In this document: in pieces, positions 1 through 12,548 of the stretch
How the letters are laid out: every line of letters begins with the position of its first letter
Position numbering within the stretch: the stretch's first letter is position 1
DNA from: Elymus sibiricus
Taxonomy: Eukaryota > Streptophyta > Magnoliopsida > Poales > Poaceae
Assembly (NCBI GenBank): GCA_039707655.1
Contig: CM077676.1
Coordinates: 183,764,936 to 183,828,935, forward strand
Reading direction: 5' to 3'
DNA: 64,000 nt
Notes under the pieces: model-generated
What the model was told of the DNA's origin: nothing
Databases searched by the model: none
What the model saw: the letters and a program-made list of their open reading frames with translations, nothing else
Translations under genes and position numbers: made by a program

Positions 1-2533
1 CTTCCCCCATGTGGGCCTACAAGCCTGAAGACCCGGCCACCATACGTAGCTTCTTCCGCACCTCCCATGCTCAACTGTGGAAGGTGCTATTCAAGCCGCA
101 GAAGGACTGGCCGGTAGAGGAGGAAGACATCGGCCTCGATGCCGCAAACCCCCCGCGGGAGGTATGACTAGTTTTGTTCTTATGTTCGGATTGTTCCCTT
201 CTGATAAGGTACTCAATTTTCTCACTTCTCATCCACAGAACTGGCTGAAGAAGGCGGAGCAGATCAACAGTTCGGCCCCATTGCCAGAGGGGCCCAGGAC
301 GCCCCTGCTGACGGTCATGCTGGCCGTGGAGCCATACGAGGCGCCGGAGAGGAAGGAGAAGAAGAAGGGCAAGAAGAGGGAGGCCAGAGAGGGCCTCCGT
401 TCCCGAGGACCCCCAGACACTAGATCCGGGGACACCCATGCTCCCTCCGCACAAGAGGAGGAGAAGGAGCAGGGGGAGGAGGGGAAGGAAGGTGACTCCC
501 CCCGATCAAAGAAGAGGGCGGCGTCCGAGAATGCCGAGGAGGAGCCGCCTCGTCCTTCCACCAAGAGACCATGCAGGGCCAAGGTGGCCCTGTCCGACAA
601 CAGCTCGGCTTCTACCAAGGACTCCGAGGCCTCTGAAGAGATTCCTCGGAGGATCCCCAGGGCCAAGCCACAGGCTCAAAGGTACGCATTCTAATATCCG
701 CTTGAGTGTCTTCGGCCCAACTGGGCTTGATATTGATCGCCTTTTTACTTCTAACATCGTAGCCCGCTGCGTGACCTCCCCACCGACCGAGTCTCGGAGG
801 GGGATTCTCCACCGGCCGCGCTGGCGGAGAGCGGGACCGAATCGTGCGCCTCGCCTCCCCCAATCGTCGAGGAGGCCGAGGAGGTCCTGTCAAGGAGGAC
901 CCCTCCCATGTTGCACACAGGGGGAGGGGACGACGCCATCATGGCCGAGGTAAATACCTCAGCCGCCGAAGACCTAGAGGGGAGGGCCCGTCTGGTAAAC
1001 GAAGAGGAGGAGCCCGGACAATCCGAGCTCTCCCCGAGGGCGGCTCCGGAGTCGTCAAGGCGCCCGGAGTCGGGCACTCCGGTCTTTGAGAGGGAAGAAG
1101 CCGAAGTGCCCCCGCCACCCCCGCCGGCCCCAGAGCGGGCGTCGACTGGGTGGCCGGATGAGATGGATGCTTTAACTAGCTCCTCTATCTCCGAAGACCA
1201 CCGTGCCCTTATGGGCGCGGTGTTGCAAAGTCTTCGGTCCGTGGATAACGGACTGAAGGAGGCCTTCAGTGGCCTTCTCACGGGCTTCAAGGTCAGCGAA
1301 GTAATGCTTTTCCCTTAGAAAAATTCTTTTGTATAAATGTATAGCCTCATACACAGTAGCCCCCAAGACTCTGACTGGCTTGAACAAAGCCGGTCAGAGG
1401 ATCGAAAATCAATATCTCGGATACTAATGTGCGTAGGGTGATGCGCAGGCGTCATCTTCGGCAGCAGCCGCCAACGCCGAGGAGTTGGCCGAGCTGAATC
1501 GGAAGCTCAAAAGCTCCGAAGACAACCTCAGCCTGGTGAATAAGAGGTTCCACAAAATGCAAGGCAAGTCCGAACTGTAGTGATTATTGCAGATATTTCC
1601 TTTTTGTTAAGTAAGGTTTTAGGGTAGTCTTAAACGGACTCAACCGATGTTACTACAGCTGCCGCCGCTGAGGTGGAGAACCTCAAGGCCGCGTTGAGGA
1701 CGGCTCAGCTGGAGGCGGCGGAGTAGAAGTCGGCAGCCGAACAAGCAGCTGCCAAACTGGCTGCGGTGAGGACCGCTAGCTAGAAGCACGAGGCCAGAGT
1801 GCTGGAAGTGCAACAAGAGCTCAAAGATGCCGTCACGAAATGTGAGGCTCTTGAGCAAAAGAATAAAGAGCTGGCCACTGAGCTATCCTCATTGGGGACG
1901 GTGGCGAAGGAAGCGCGAACGGAGGCGCGCGGCTGTCAAGAAGAACTCCGCCAAGTCAAGCTCATTCCGGATGGTAAGCCGTACTTGCTGCAAAGTGTCT
2001 TTGGTGGTAACAGGTTCGCTTTGCTCATGCTAGTGTGGCGTTCCCCAGGCGCCTTTGCGAACCTCCCGAGGAATGCGGCTGATGCGGCTAGGTTCTTCGC
2101 TGCCCAGGAAGGTCGGGCCAAGCAGATGCTGTTTTGGGCGCAATTTCAAGCGCCCGAACACCCTCCCCTCCTTAACAACCAGATGAAGCAGCTGATGGAG
2201 CTGCATCGGATGGTGGAGCCCGCGATGAAGGACCTATGCATCAAGCTGTGGCCTTCCGAGCCGCTACCGAGCAGCTATTTTGGGTTGGTGCAAAGGCTGT
2301 ACGATGCCACGCCCCGAATTGATGCCTGGAAGCGCTCCGCATGCATTGAGGGAGCTCGGATGGCCTTCGGCAAGACCATGGTGCACTGGCCGAAGATCAA
2401 GCCAGCCGAGATGGCCACCGGACCTCCACCCCCTGGGAAGGAGCACAGGCGCCCCGAGCAATATTTCCCCATCGTGATGGATGGTGCTCGGGCAGTAGAG
2501 GCCCAGTGCTCGAAAGATGTAATTTATGAGTAG
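1..2533 (+). pseudogene. Antisense multi-exon gene of the gypsy element (Transposase_28 / putative gypsy-type transposon protein), 5' end missing, two nonsense codons
   Basis: This gene runs opposite to gag. Reading continues in frame across exons 1-161, 239-681, 763-1291, 1449-1563, 1659-1973 and 2049-2533. Introns 162-238, 682-762, 1292-1448 and 1974-2048 are GT-AG; intron 1564-1658 is GC-AG with donor AAG/GCAAGT. All five junctions preserve frame. The protein has an N-terminal segment with RSFFRTSHAQLWKVLF, a long acidic, Pro/Lys-rich low-complexity middle, a coiled coil rich in Glu, Ala and Lys (about 1659-1973), and a C-terminal globular part (AFANLPRNAADAARFFAA onward) ending at TAG 2531-2533. 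In-frame TAG codons at 1724-1726 and 1781-1783 break the coiled coil. Family knowledge: such proteins are annotated as putative plant transposon proteins, but no biochemical role is established. The start codon is off the window. Confidence 0.7.
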
Positions 2534-4050
2534 ATTTATTTTCCTTGTATCCAAGGAGTGTAAAACCTTTTGCTTTGATTGGAATGCAATGTGATGGCTA
2601 TTCATATAATGTTTGCCATGTTAATTCTGTCTCCTGTGCGGCCGTTTCTGAACTGAAAGTTACCAGTCGTCGGCTTCAGCCCCCTGTGCAGATACTGCAT
2701 GGGGTGTTTCCTCGTCATACCTTAACCCTTACCCGACGTCTCGGGGCCCTGAGGTGGTTGTATGTACGGAAAACAAGGCAATCAGACTATGCGGTTTTAG
2801 TGCTTTCACTTAGCCATAGGAGCTTGACGGCGGGGGCTGGTGACTAGCCCCCAGTGTATGTGATATCCGGGTATACCGAGGTCGATACCATTATCACATG
2901 GTTTCTATGACAGAGAACCCTTCGTTTAACACGGGCTAACCTCCAATGATTTTAGGTTTGACACAAGTCATCGGATCGCCGACCAGTTCTCGCATATTAT
3001 GACAGTCAGTTTTCAGCTTTCTCCACTGAGGTACTTAACCAGGCTAGCTAGAAGCACAATCGCAGTGGTTCTCCCTTTACCCTCCTAGTCGAACAATGCG
3101 GAACGTAAGAGGGCAAACACAGGAGCCGGGCAACCCAACTATGGACCAAAGACACAATTCGGAACTGATTCATATAATGCAATATCCGTGATGCCGAGCA
3201 CATGCAATAAAAGTTGGTGCCGGAATAAAGTTTGAGGCAAGATTTAAGTTCGAGCCCCCGGTCTATTAGCCGGTCACTAAAAAAAAGGAATGTATCGCAA
3301 ATAGTTTACTTTGGCCCGAAAAGCGGAAAGGAATATGCAGCAGGAATGCACAATTACCGTAGAAAAGCTTGGTATCTATTTCCTTTGAATTTGTAACGTC
3401 TATCCGTACAATCCGAACTGCCGAAGTAACTTTTACAGATACTTTAAAGAATAATATATAAGAGGAAAGGTTTAGACAGGGCCTTCATGAGTGGTTTGAC
3501 GTCCCTACTAGGCCCTGCTGCACGTCTGTGCCTTCGCTCTTTATGATGCTTCCGTATGAGTGAAGTTGTCGTCTGTGTGCTCGGCGGAAGTAGTAATGTT
3601 CGGCAGGCGAGCCCTTGAGAAAGGGTTTTGAGGAATCGCCGCACTATGTCAGCTTAACGCTGATCAGGCCCTAGAAGGTACCTGTAGTTGATGTTAATCC
3701 AAGAACATCTATCGGCCATGGCTCGGTCGAACTGAGCTCTTGGCCTTTGAGTCACGTGTCCCTAGAGCTGCCCATGGCATCTTGAGCGCAAAGTTGTGCA
3801 CTCGAGGCACGTATTTCACGGCTGGGTGGGTCATGCTGTGGGGCGCGTATCCCTATTTAGGGTGAGCACGGGAGTGCTCCGGGGCCGAGGCCGTAGCTCA
3901 GGCGCGTTTGTGTGCGTCCAGTGCCTTGGGGGTAGATTGGGCCTGCGACGCTTCTTCGGCGGCATGGACTTCGGCGGCTAGAGCCACCGTGTGTTCCTCT
4001 GTTCGGAGCGAGCATTCGGTATTGCCATTAATGGTAATAACGCCCCTTGG
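2534..4050. other. Non-coding spacer of the gypsy element
   Basis: No convincing ORF lies between the antisense gene and the protease remnant apart from a short tail of the protease frame (to about 3950). An autonomous element would carry reverse transcriptase and integrase here, and no trace of either is visible. Short open frames at 2545-2847 and 3444-3644 show no family features. Confidence 0.5.
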
Positions 4051-4500
4051 TCATGGCATCTTGAGCTTCAAGTACGCGTAGTGTAGGACGGCGTTAAAGC
4101 AGGCGAACGCTGTCCGACCGAGGAGTGCGTGATAACCGCTGCGGAAAGGGACAATATCGAAGATCAAGTCATCGCTGCGGAAGTTATCGGGCGAACCGAA
4201 GACTACTTCCAATGTTATGGATCCCGAGTAGCGTGCTTCGACGCCTGGGATTACACCTTTATGGGTCGATCCCCATTTTCCTCACTGTGTCTGAGTAAAT
4301 CAGGTTGAGGCTACTGCCTCCGTCCATAAGGACTCTGGTGAGGTGAAATCCATCCACGATGGGGTCGAGCACCAGAGCCGCTGTTCCTCCATGACGGATA
4401 CTGGTCGGATGGTCTCGACGGTCGAACATGATCGGGCAAGCCGACCACAGGTTGAATTTCGGGGCTATAGGCTCTAAGGCGTAGACATCCCGAAGTGCGC
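4051..4500 (-). pseudogene. Retropepsin-like aspartic protease remnant of the gypsy element
   Basis: On the minus strand the frame gives FDRRDHPTS, then VLMDGGSSLNLIY around 4310-4327, the Asp-Gly-Gly-Ser form of the retropepsin active site used by Tat-lineage elements. Further on come SGSITLEVVFG and HALLGRTAFACF, the typical second half of the domain. A stop follows MGIDP near 4260 and the second half is in another frame, so a frameshift separates them. The segment ends at a TGA at 4051-4053, after which the frame continues weakly to about 3950. The protease would cleave the Gag-Pol precursor in the virus-like particle. This copy cannot make an active enzyme. Confidence 0.75.
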
Positions 4501-4504
4501 GTTT

Positions 4505-7135
4505 CTATTCCTTCTTCGGTATGTGCGTGACGTAAATCATGTTCACGGTTTTTACCTCTGGGGGGAACTGCTTTGGGCCTCCATTGTTCGGCCCGCGAGG
4601 TTCATCGTCATCCTCGCTGCGGGGACCCTTGCTCTGCTCCTCGGTTGTGATCTTGCCGGCCTGTTTGATTACCCAATAGTTGCGGTTGGTGTGGTTGGCG
4701 GGCTTATCCGAGGTACCGTGGATCTGACAGGGCCTGTCCAGGATTCTGTCTAATGCGGTCGGACCGTCCTGGTTTCCTTTAGAAGGTTTCATCCGCGGTC
4801 CTGACTTCGAGCCGCTGAACCCGGCGTTTACCGCTGCATCATCGGCTTCACTGCCATTGTTAGTGTGCCTGCGCTTGTTATTCTTGTTGCGCCGGGGTTT
4901 CCCGTTCCCGTCTCGGGCCTCTGAGGTGCCAGGGTCTTCGGGGTGGTTGCTTCAACGAGCTAACCAGCTATCCTCACCTGCGCAAAAGCGGGTCATTAGG
5001 GAGGTAAGGACCGACATTGTTCTCGGCTTATCCTGGCCGAGCTGGCGGGCGAGCCACTCGTCCCGAATACTGTGTTTGAATGCGGCGATTGCTTCGACGT
5101 CCGAACAGTGGAAAATTTGGTTCTTCTTAGTCAAGAACCGGTTCCAGAATTACCGAGCTGACTTCCCGGGCTGTTGAATTACGTGTCTTAGGTCGTCGGC
5201 GTCCGGTGGCCGAACATAGGTGCCTTGAAAGTTAGCTCGGAAAGCATCCTCGAGCTCTTCCCAGCTCCAGATGGAGTTTTCGGGTAGGCTCTTTAGCAAA
5301 TGCCTTGCTGATCCTTTGAGTTTCAACGGTAAGTATTTAATGGCATGGAGATCATCTCCTCGGGCCATATGAATGTGGAGAACAAAGTCTTCGATCCACG
5401 CGGCTGGGTCAGTTGTCCCATAGTACGGTTCTATATTCACGGGTTAAAACCCTTCGGGGAACTGATGCTGCATCACCTCGTCAGTGAAGCACATTGGGTG
5501 TGCGGCGCCCCTGACCCGGGCCACGTCGTGCCGGAGATCGGTTGTCATCCGGGCATGGTGCTGCTCCGGAGCTCTGTCGTTCCTATCGCACCAGGCTTGG
5601 TATCCGTCCCGTCCAGCGGGCGTGTGTCCTATCGATCCATAGATGGATCTTGAATGGATTCCTCTGGCGTTCAGGTCGCGGCGCAAATCATATTGGTCAT
5701 CCGGTTGAACCGGGTCTTTGCCTGCTCGGCGAGGAGGCGCGGGTGGGTATTCGGTTTCTCCGGCCACCCTATCTCGTCCTCGAGGGGGCGCGGGTGGGAG
5801 TTCGGTTTCCCCAGCCGTCCTATCCCGTCCTCGAGGGGGGCGGTCGGGCTGGCTTGCGTAAGTTCGTCTGGGAGGCATGGGCTCAAGGGCCTCATCCTCA
5901 AATTCTGGGAGCAGGCGCCACCGTGGGTAACTCTTGTATTGACCCTGACGTTGATCGTCAAGGCCTTCTTCAGCAGCTAAGACCATCGTCCATCTGTCGT
6001 TGAGCGTATCCTGTTCGGCTTTTAGCTGCTGTTGCTTCCTCTTCAAGCTTCGGGCAGTGGCGATGAGTTGCCGCTTGAATCTCTCTTGCTCCAGGGGGTC
6101 CTCTGGGACGATGAAGTCCTCGGGTCCGAGGCTATCCTCCTCTTCGGACGGAGGAAGGTAATTGCTGTCCTCGGAGTCCTCGGGGTCCTCAGGGCCGCCC
6201 TGGTTCTCGTGCCCTTCAGGGGCGTCATGGTGCTGATCGGAGGTGTTGTCGCCGAGCTCCCCCATGTTATCGGGAGTGTCGTTATCTCCGATGCCATTTG
6301 TGTCTGTGTTATTTTCCTTGCCCTTTCCTCGCCCTCTGGCTCGCTGTCATCGGCGTTTGGGAGGTTCCTCGGCGGGGCCGTCGCTGTCCTTCATGGTCGT
6401 GTCGCCGTCCTTCTTGGGGGTGTCGACCATGTAAATGTCGTAGGTGGCGGTCCACTTTTCGGTGTTGGAGGTGGCAAGGGAGGGAGCCGTATAAGGCGGG
6501 ACGTCGATATCCTCGTCCATGTCGTCAGCCTCCTCGTAGGTGTAATCCAGTATGTCGGTTAAATCCTCGACAGTGGCTACCAAGTGGGTGGTGGGTGGGA
6601 CGCAAAATTCCCCGGGGTTGGCCTCCTGTCCGACCTGCTCCTGGTCTGAGGACGGTCCATCCGCGATACTCATCGTCTGGATCAGATCTAACATCTCGCT
6701 TAAAAGCGAGAGGTCCACCGGACCCATCCTTGGGCATACTTCGGAGTCGAACTCTGGTGTGCCGGCGTCGGAAGTGTGCTCGGCCAGGTGTGGCCCTAGG
6801 TTTTCCGGCGCCGGAGTTGGATCCGAACTCAAGGCTAGATCCGAACTGGGGATCGGCCCGGAAACGGGGCCGAGGAGAGGATCCGAGGTTAAGGCCTCGG
6901 GGTTATTAGGCTCCTCAGGTAAAGCTGAGAACCTAGTAAGGACCAGATCGCCCCAAGAATCGGCGACATACTCTAGGTTGCCGAATCTGATTTCCTGCTC
7001 AGGGGTGAAGCTGTCGACCTGGTCAAGGTGACCAGTCGGATCGGCGTGCAGCACAACGCTGCCGAACGCGAAGAGATGTCCGGGGACGAAGATGTCCCCG
7101 CTGCGGATGCCATCGCTGATGAGAAGGCGAGCCAT
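4505..7135 (-). pseudogene. gag of the Fatima-like gypsy element, several nonsense codons
   Basis: The likely start is ATG 7135-7133, just after the LTR, beginning MARLLISDGIRSG. The first part is acidic and low-complexity. The retrotransposon gag core (YYGTTDPAAWIEDFVLHI, then KGSARHLLKSLP and WEELEDAFRANFQGTY) lies around 5150-5430. A Lys/Arg/Asn-rich tail leads into the protease. The frame is interrupted by TGA 6344-6346, TAA 5441-5443, a TAA near 5150 and a TGA near 4950. Reading resumes in the same frame after at least the first three, so these are point nonsense mutations. Gag would form the virus-like particle around element RNA. The arrangement gag then protease, with no pol beyond, marks a non-autonomous copy. 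Confidence 0.75.
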
Positions 7136-7179
7136 TGATCCTTGGTGACCCACGGTGGAACTCTCAATGAAAGCACCAA

Positions 7180-7660
7180 TGTCGGTACCAAAACCGGCAG
7201 ATCTCGGGTAGGGGATCCGAACTGTGGGTGTAGGAATCAATGATTAACAGGGAACGTAGAGACAACGATTTACCCAGGCTCGGGCCCTCTTGAAGAGGTA
7301 AAACCCTACGTCCTACTGGATTGTATTGATGTGATTTTATGAAGGTTACAGAGTTGATCTACCTCGAGATCGGATGGACTAAACCCTAGATGGTTATGAT
7401 GGTTCTGTGTCTCTATGGACTAAACCCTCTGGCTTATATAGACACCAGAGGGACCTAGGGTTACATATGGTCGGTTGCCATCAGGGGATAAACATGCCGG
7501 TTACACTAACTATTCCTTGGAGGAGACACCAAGTCTTCAGAGGTTTCCTTCTGGTGCACGGGGTCGCCTACCACCCGGCTTCTTGACGAGCAAAGATCGG
7601 CCCATTAGTCCGGCCTATTAGAGATAGTCCGGCAGCCCGAGTACCCCCTAATCCGGGACA
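7180..7660 (-). repeat. 5' LTR of the Fatima-like element (481 bp)
   Basis: On the plus strand the segment begins TGTCGGTACC and ends ATCCGGGACA, so both strands show TG...CA termini. gag starts 45 bp inside the element from its inner edge. CCCTC (7661-7665) is the candidate right target-site duplication, but its partner is outside the window. I could not match the sequence next to the inner edge to a common plant tRNA primer site. Confidence 0.8.
7433..7440 (-). promoter_or_regulatory. TATA box in the Fatima-like LTR
   Basis: Minus-strand TATATAAG lies mid-LTR, with gag downstream on the same strand about 300 bp away. Its position fits the U3/R boundary of an LTR promoter. Confidence 0.6.
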
Positions 7661-10600
7661 CCCTCAACCGTTTACGCCTTTTGGCTCACGTATATGATTG
7701 TGATGCTAGCATCCATATGACAGAGAACCTCGGCCGACATGACTAGTCGTAAACTAAGGTGGCACAAACTTACAGGGACAGGCAGACATGACCCAGCAAT
7801 GCACGTGTCGGTCATCAACATATGAACCCAAGTCGTAGCAAGCTACAAGGACTTAAAGGAACACCGCGTGACTATTCGCCATAGGGACAGACACAAGAGC
7901 AAAGAAGGACACATGCCGGTCAATCCATGTGTTCTGGATGGAAGCACCAGGAGGCATTTCCCCATAAGGAAGGCTACCAAGAATAAACAACTAGGTGTCG
8001 GATCCCACACATACCAAAGCATTTCAATAACATACACACAATATGCTCGATATGTGTAGATACAACATGGCATCACAACATAACTCTACGAGTCAAAGTA
8101 TTTCTTTAAGAGGCTCCAAGGAGCCATACATAGCATGATATTACAACCATGGTCTCATGACCCAACATACAAAGTCACAAAAGCAACAAGCGGAAGCATA
8201 ACCTGTCTGAGTACAGACAGCTAAAAGAAAGAAGGCTAGGAAGCCTGTCTATCTACAAGACCCTCCATAGGAACCAGACCTCTGTCTGGGATTCCCAAGC
8301 TAATCGGTGAACATCGAACCCATCGCAGGAATCTAAAGTGAGACTGAAATCTCCTCTACAAAAACATAAATTAAGCAACCGTGAGTACAAAGGTACTCAG
8401 CAAGACTTACATCAGAACTAACTACATATGCATCAGTATCAACAAGGGGGGTTGTGGGGTTTAACTGCAGCAAGCCAGCTTTGACTCAGTGACTATCCTG
8501 TACTACGACTACCAGTACTTTCTTTGAGGTGAGAAAGCGCACACAAGTCCACATATTCACCATAACAATACACCACTATGGATCCGCTCCCGTCTCCCTG
8601 CGAGAAGGCCATCCATAGCACTCACACTTATCTTGCGCATTTTAGAGTATCCATTTCAACTTGTGTATGAACAATGTAAGCTTTCCAAGTAGTCCATATC
8701 CGCGGACGCGGCTATTTGAATTGATCATTTATAACCCTGCAGGGGTGTACTTCTTCACACATGTTTCCACCACTTAGCGCCTGCACATGACATGTGCTCG
8801 GCAGACTTCAAGCGAAAGCCGGTGTGGGTGTAGACCATGACCTGACTAACCACACAAGTCTCTAGTCCAGGTTTATCGCCTATTTGAGTTCCATCCGCAA
8901 GGAAGTCCGGCCGAGGTTTCCACTACAGCCCCAAACGATGAGTGCAGGGTTCCCAAGAGCACCATTCGGGTGTCATTTGGTACACCGTGCCTTAGTGTCT
9001 CTACCGTGTCATAGCCCACCCTAAGGTCAGCGCTTTGCACGACCGCCAACACATATCCTACAAACACCAGAAACTAGTCGCAACTCCTGGACAGAGATCA
9101 AGGCGATTAATAAGTCGAGCGGGGTCATATTTCAGGGCCCAATGTGTGGTAGTAGCTGTCTTGGATCACAAACACAGAACTCAGTTCCTGAGGACGGTTC
9201 CAATGAGACAACCCACCATGTACTCCTACATGGCCTCTCATCGCTACCTTTACCAAAACGTGTTCACACACTTAGCTCTCAACAGTAGGACATGTTCACC
9301 ACCATTCCAATCTATCCCAGATGAATCAGACCTGACACAACTCTAAGCATAGCAGGCATAACAAGCAAGCATGAATGAGTAGGCACATCATGGCTCAAAC
9401 AACTCCGACTCATGCTAGTGGGTTTCAACTATTTACTGTGGCAAACACAGGTCATGCAGAGGAATGGGTTCAACTACCGCAACATGTAACAGTTGAATCA
9501 TTGTTGTCCTAATGCAGTAAAAGAGAGCAAGAGCGAGAGAGTGGGATTGTATCGGAATGCTCAAGGGGGGTTTGCTTGCCTGGCACTTCTGAAGATAGTA
9601 TAGCTCTTCATCAGTGTCAATGATCACAACGCCGTAACAACATCTACTGAGAGAGAACAAACACCGGCAACATAAAAATGGAACCACAATCAATGCGAGG
9701 CACATCCAAATGAATGACATGTCATATTAAGGTACTGAATTGACCTAGTGCAATGGTTAGCCATATTACTTGAGGTGGAATTCAAACTTACAATAAATTC
9801 CAACTACAAATCTATTTATCAAATTTGCCCTAATCATGAATTCTCCTAGTTGGTGAGGTTAACTTGCTCAAACATGCATGAAAATGGCATAAACAGATTC
9901 TTTGGATTTTTCTGATAATTTTTCATATATAAATTATTTCAATCTGAGTTACGGTTGAATTTATATGAATTTTTGAAGTTTATAACATTTTCTAGAATTT
10001 CCTGAATTATTTTAAATTAACTAAAACCTGAAAGTGAATTACTGCATCAGCATAATGTCAGGGTGACGTCAGCAGTCAACTGGGCGGTCCAGGTAAAACC
10101 TGACCAGTGGGTCCCACTGGTCGGTGTCACAGTAACGGCTATGGTCACAGACAGGTGGGCCCGGTCAAAGGCCACGTCAGCAAGGTCAATGCTGATGCGT
10201 GGGTCCACTGGTTTTATTAGTTAAACTAGTTATTTTGGTTAACCAGTAAACTAATAAGGTGGGATCCACTGTCAGTGTCTAGTGTTAAACTAATACGGTT
10301 AATTAGTCCCTAATCTAATGACGGCCACGTCGGCTAACCTGCGATTAGCCGGAGTTAGGGCCGCTGACGAGGTCAGCGACGACGGGTCGGGTCGGGAACG
10401 CAGCTCAGGGCACCATTTGTTGCGCAAATGGCACCGTTGGGAAGCTGGGGCTCGGCCGCGTCGACTGGCGGCGGAACGGGACCAAATGGTCACCGGAGTC
10501 GACGACGGTGACCAAATCAGCGGCGGCCGGAGCTCGGACAGGATCGACTGCTCATTATAGGGCACAACAGGGTAAGCTAACGGGTGTGTTCGTCTCCTGG

Positions 10601-11711
10601 GAGCAACGCGAGCATGATGACACGCTCGGGCGCAAGCTACGGCGTCTATAGCCACCGCGGCGTCATGGCCGGCGGTGAGGGGCTTCGACCATGGCGGGGG
10701 AATGGGGCTAGGGCACAAGGGCGAGCACGAGAGGAGGGGGAAACGACGCGGGAGCTTACAAAGAGGCGGACGGAGGCTCGGTAGGCGCGGGGACGACCGG
10801 TAGGCAGCGAATCGAGCGACGGCGCTCGTCGGCCGTGGCGATGAAGAGGGCGGCGATGGCGGCCTGAAGGGCGTCCGGGGTCGCGTGCGTCGGCGTGTAT
10901 CTCCACGGAGTCGAGGCGGAGCTCGTGGTCACCCCGGATGGGTGAATGGTGGCCTGTGGCCATGGCTACGGCGACGGCGCGCTCCGGCTGCTTTCGGGCG
11001 CAGCTCGGGGAGGAGCTAGAGGAAGGGGGCGAGGCAGCGGGAGGATGGGAAAGCGAGAGGAGGCCAGGGCATTCTCCAGGCGCGGATAGGCTCGAGAGGG
11101 AGGCCGCCAGCACGAAGCCGAAGGTGGAAGCCTACCAGCGCGCGCGCGATAACACGCCTCTGCCAGTAGGCAGAGGTTGAAGACGGTTCTGCCCCTGGTG
11201 GGCTGGGCCGGCTTGCTGGGCCGCCAGGTGAGCGCCAGGTAAGCTCTCTCTCTCTCCTTTCTTCATTTTCTATTTTGTTTCTTTTTTTCTATTTCTTTTG
11301 TCTGTTTCGATTTAGTAAAAATACTAAATCATTTTAGTAAATTTTGAGAATATTTGTGGGCTCTCTCTGAATTATTTCAGTGGCCCTCAATTAATTTCAG
11401 AACATTTGGAGAAAGTAGAATATATATAGCATTTAAATTCTCCAATTTAAATACTTGTTGGGTTAATTCAAAAATCCAAAAATGACCTAGAAATATGTTC
11501 ACCATTTTTGGCAGAGGTTTTCACCCATTTCAAAAATGATGAACTTTTCTGAAGGGCCTTTTGGGTTCATTTAAAAATATTTTAGTTGATCCAATTTGAA
11601 TTATTTAGCGCTAGGGTTTTGATCATCCCCATTTCAAATTAAATTGAAATTTAAACATGATGACATGATGATCATGCACTGACAGACAAAGACTAAGCTA
11701 GGGCTATGACA
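7661..11711 (-). repeat. Partial LTR of an unassigned large gypsy-type element, cut on the left by the Fatima-like insertion
   Basis: About 4 kb without a credible coding region. The right edge ends GCTATGACA at 11711, so the minus strand begins TGTCATAGCC, an LTR-like start; chromovirus LTR sequence resumes at once after it. The layout resembles the long chromovirus LTR at 33809-37139: an AT-rich outer third (about 11250-11711), a GC-rich block (about 10320-11220), then mixed sequence. A CT run sits near 11240. The left end was probably split off by the Fatima-like element and lies beyond the window. Small open frames in the GC-rich block look like composition artefacts. Solo LTR versus part of a whole element cannot be decided here. 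Confidence 0.45.
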
Positions 11712-12081
11712 CCGGTCTTGAAGTATCCATCCGTCTCTTTGAGACTGGGTGAAGCTTTGCGCAAGATGTCATCCACTGGGTTTCCCCACGATGCATCCCG
11801 GAGTCATCCACTGGGTTTCCCCACGATGCCCGTCAGTCCATCCTCCACCCAGAGGTGTATTGCATCATGAAGTCTTGAAGTCTTGAATCTTGAGGTCTTG
11901 ATCATAATTAACTCTCACAACTCCCATGTAATTCACTCAACCAACCCTGTCTATTAAAGCGTAGCAAACTAGAGTCTCAACGCAAATCCCGGGCATTGGT
12001 AACAAGGGAGAGGGGTTTTCCCCTACCTCATGATACTACTTGCAAGATCAACATTAACAATGTAACCTACTAGCATGCATG
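11712..12081 (-). repeat. Fragment of the chromovirus 3' LTR, left of the copia insertion
   Basis: This segment matches 34682-35045 of the intact 5' LTR nearly base for base, including the duplicated phrase CCACTGGGTTTCCCCACGAT and the end CTAGCATGCATG. About 870 bp that should precede it (compare 33809-34681) are missing, replaced by the unrelated LTR ending at 11711. The copia element begins directly after its last base. Confidence 0.85.
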
Positions 12082-12539
12082 TGTTGGGGAACGTTGCATG
12101 GGAAACAAAAATTTTCCTACGCACACACAAGATCTATCCATGGTGATGAGCATCTACGAGAGGGAGAGTGAATCTACATACCCTTGTAGATCGCTAAGCG
12201 GAAGCGTTTAAGAAACGCGGTTGATGTAGTCGAACGTCTCCGCGATCCAAATCGCAAGTCGTCCCTCGATCCGATCACGAACTAGTGCCGAACGGACGGC
12301 ACCTCCGCGTTCAACACACGTACGGCTTGATGACGCCTTCACCTCCTCGATCCAGCGAGCGATGGTGAAGTAGTGGTTGAGTTCCAGCAGCACGACGGCG
12401 TGGTGATGGTGGTGAGGAACAATCTCTGCAGGGCTTCGCCAAGCACTACGGAGATTATGACGGAGGAACTAGAGGGTTAGGGTTGCCGCACACGGCTTGG
12501 GGAAATCTTGATGTGTCCCGTGTGCTAGCCCTGCCCCTC

Positions 12540-12548
12540 TATTTATAT
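12540..12548 (-). promoter_or_regulatory. TATA box of the copia LTR (left copy)
   Basis: Minus-strand ATATAAATA within CATATAAATAGAGG, the expected core promoter of a BARE-type LTR. The same sequence is in the other LTR. Confidence 0.65.

Larger units (their letters stand above)
1..7660 (-). mobile_element. Non-autonomous Tat-lineage Ty3/gypsy retrotransposon (Fatima-like), 3' end outside window
   Basis: The element reads right to left: 5' LTR at 7180-7660, gag from 7135 downward, a protease with an LMDGGSS active site near 4310-4327, then about 1.5 kb without coding sequence, then a gene on the opposite strand. I see no reverse transcriptase, RNase H or integrase between protease and the window edge, so this copy is non-autonomous. 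The 3' LTR must lie left of base 1. The lineage call rests on the gag type, the LTR termini and the antisense gene, which is typical of Tat-lineage elements. The name Fatima is from memory of similar wheat LTRs and is tentative. Confidence 0.75.

Noticed and set aside
5542..6909. Plus-strand ORFs of 150-200 codons opposite gag
   Set aside because: They mirror the minus-strand gag in a GC-rich segment and lack any family features.
10299..11180. Several ORFs of 80-155 codons on both strands
   Set aside because: They lie in the GC-rich block of an LTR-like region, overlap one another in opposite directions and show no domain.
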